Assembly: GCF_901933205.1 (NCBI RefSeq)
Contig: NC_044581.1
Span: 10,923,501 to 10,987,500 of the forward strand
Origin: Camarhynchus parvulus
Lineage: Eukaryota; Chordata; Aves; Passeriformes; Thraupidae
DNA length: 64,000 nt
Reading direction: 5' to 3'
Shown: piece after piece, positions 62,220-64,000 of the stretch
Numbering within the stretch: the stretch's first letter is position 1
Layout of the letters: each line of letters starts with the position of its first letter
Program-made: the position numbers and the translations under genes
Notes under the pieces: model-generated
Told to the model about the DNA's origin: nothing
What the model saw: the letters and a program-made list of their open reading frames with translations, nothing else
The model's database searches: none

Positions 62220-64000
62220 AGGTACACGCATCAAGCCACTTTGGAATACATTTCTTGAACACACTAACCGGGCACATACATTCCAACAAAGTTAATTGTA
62301 AGCCTTTTCTTTTACATAATATTTTTTCAAGCTTATTAAGATGAAGTACATTAAAACACAGGTATTGATTTCAAAATCAAAGTTTAGAGGTACCCATTGC
62401 CAGAGACCCTTCAGTGTTATCTGAAATAACTTTTCTTTTTTTTTTGAAGTGTCAAGCTACAAAGCTGTTACAGGACTAGTTTCCGTGTGGCAGGACAGCA
62501 GAGCAAAAAGCTTGAGGAGAGAGTTTCTAGCACAGCTGAAGTGAGAAATCTTTTTGGGTCTTGCCTACAGCTTTATCTACTGTGGCAAATAAGTAGAGAA
62601 AAAAAAAAAAAAAAAAACCACTTTAGTTGAACAGTTACATAACTCTTCTGAGTTGACCTAAAGACTAAATTAAGAATTCCAGGAATACAAGAAAATTCCC
62701 AGTCAGAATTACATACACTTGGATATTGTGCCTGTGAGGACTACAGGCACAGGGGCAATCAGAAATCTCACCCTGAGTTTTCCAGTCTTTGCTGGCAGGG
62801 AATGAGGGATATACTTCTGATGTTCTCCAACCTGTTGCTTCTATGGTTAAGATATTATTTAAGGCACATTTTGTGATGATTTTAAGTATCAGATTTATTG
62901 TGTATCTTATATGCTTAGTTATATATTATAATTCATTAATTACAGAATTTCTAAATAGTTTCCCTACTGGGATTCAGTAGCTGCAAGCATAAGGTAGGGT
63001 CTTACTCAGCATTAGTTTAGAAGACAAGCCTTTAAGCAAGCTACTTCAATGTTTTAGCTTTACAATCTTTCTCCCTGTCTCTCAATTCCTTAATCACAAA
63101 AACTTCAATCTTTCTCTCAGACTATTCAGAAGACTATTGTTAATATTTACACTAAACTTTCTGTGTTTGCTCTCTTCTTTAGCCAGCCCCATAGACTTTT
63201 TCTTTCTAATTTCCCCTTTTCTCATTAGCAATTAAAAAAATTTTTAAAAATAAATATAGCTGTTGTGCTTTTGTTTGGTTGGGTTTTTTAATCCTAATGG
63301 GTTCTAAATCAAAACTTTCATTTCTCTGCTCCTCTAGCCTCCATAAAGAGATAAGTACATACTTCAATGGAAAAAAGTTGGCCTTCACCTTTTTATTAGA
63401 ATTAGCCAGCCAGTGGTAGTACTTCCTTAATAAAGCTATCAGCAGCAGTGAAACACTGTGAAGGGCTCTCAGCTCTGGAGAGTGTGAATGGCAGTGTCAT
63501 ACGCTGAGAGCACAAGCTTGGAATCATAAATCACATGAATGACCAAAAATAGGATCATGTGACTGGTTATTCTGCTGCTCAAAAGGACATTGAAACTCAC
63601 GAGCACTTAATGTTTAGATGAATCCTTTTAGAATTTAGAAAGCAAAGATGTTACATAAATAAATATACAGAATTAAATAGTTGTTTTTGTTTTAGGCCTC
63701 ATTTTCTTAAACATGTCTGTGTCACATCACTTTCGGAGATAGCTTTTACACAGTGTTAGTTTTTATTTCCATCAAAACTTCTGATATTTTACATCACCAC
63801 CCTGAAATCCTATTGTTTCAAGCAATCATAATTTTAGCAGGTTTTATACATTTATGGTATCTTTATTTTCTCAGCAGCACTGCTTCACAAGGTAATTATA
63901 TTGTCTTGGTCACAGTGTATTGGTCACTCTTTTGACATGTTGGGTTTGGTAAGAGTGAAAGAATACTTTGCCCTCCACTCTTTATTTTTTTAATACATTT
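62220..64000. other. Intergenic sequence upstream of CHD9
   Basis: AT-rich, with a 19-nt A-run at 62599. No coding exon, repeat family or RNA gene is recognised on either strand. Confidence 0.8.
62599..62617 (+). repeat. Poly-A tract, 19 nt
   Basis: An uninterrupted run of A in the intergenic sequence upstream of CHD9. Confidence 0.9.

Overview
This 64 kb window is a stretch of bird nuclear genome carrying the 5' part of one large gene on the minus strand: CHD9 (chromodomain helicase DNA-binding protein 9, subfamily CHD6-9). A bird is indicated by four fragments of CR1 LINEs, with the typical ends built on the CR1 tail repeat, and by mostly short, AT-rich introns separated by very GC-rich CpG islands. 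No bacterial, viral or plasmid features are present.

Reading along the gene (right to left in the window): intergenic sequence (about 62.2-64.0 kb), a promoter CpG island (about 60.65-62.1 kb) with two strong candidate first-exon donors, a 14 kb first intron, a large exon carrying the end of the 5'UTR and the start codon (45322-46924), an 18 kb intron, then fourteen smaller coding exons down to 1957. The 15 coding exons were placed by splice signals and reading phase. They join without a break into 1218 complete codons plus two bases. This covers the disordered N-terminus, a lysine-rich conserved block, both chromodomains, the whole SNF2 ATPase lobe 1 (Walker A, DEAH, TGTPLQN) and the beginning of lobe 2. 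The rest of lobe 2, the SANT/SLIDE and BRK regions and the 3' end lie off the left edge.

The most interesting observation is a second CpG island inside the 18 kb intron (about 28.0-28.8 kb). It contains a short exon with an ATG, an upstream in-frame stop and a consensus donor, exactly in phase with the coding exon at 26762-27096. Joined to it, the ten new residues create an AT-hook-like motif (KRPRGRPPSKK) across the junction, in place of the 479-residue N-terminus. This would be an alternative CHD9 product with a different DNA-binding start. The main promoter may also make a 45-codon upstream ORF that ends 43 nt before the CHD9 start codon.

The remainder is intron and intergenic sequence with CR1 fragments, an unusual alternating minisatellite at 21.76-21.90 kb, an exact 24-bp tandem duplication at 16.9 kb, and simple repeats. 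No tRNA, rRNA or other structured RNA gene was recognised.
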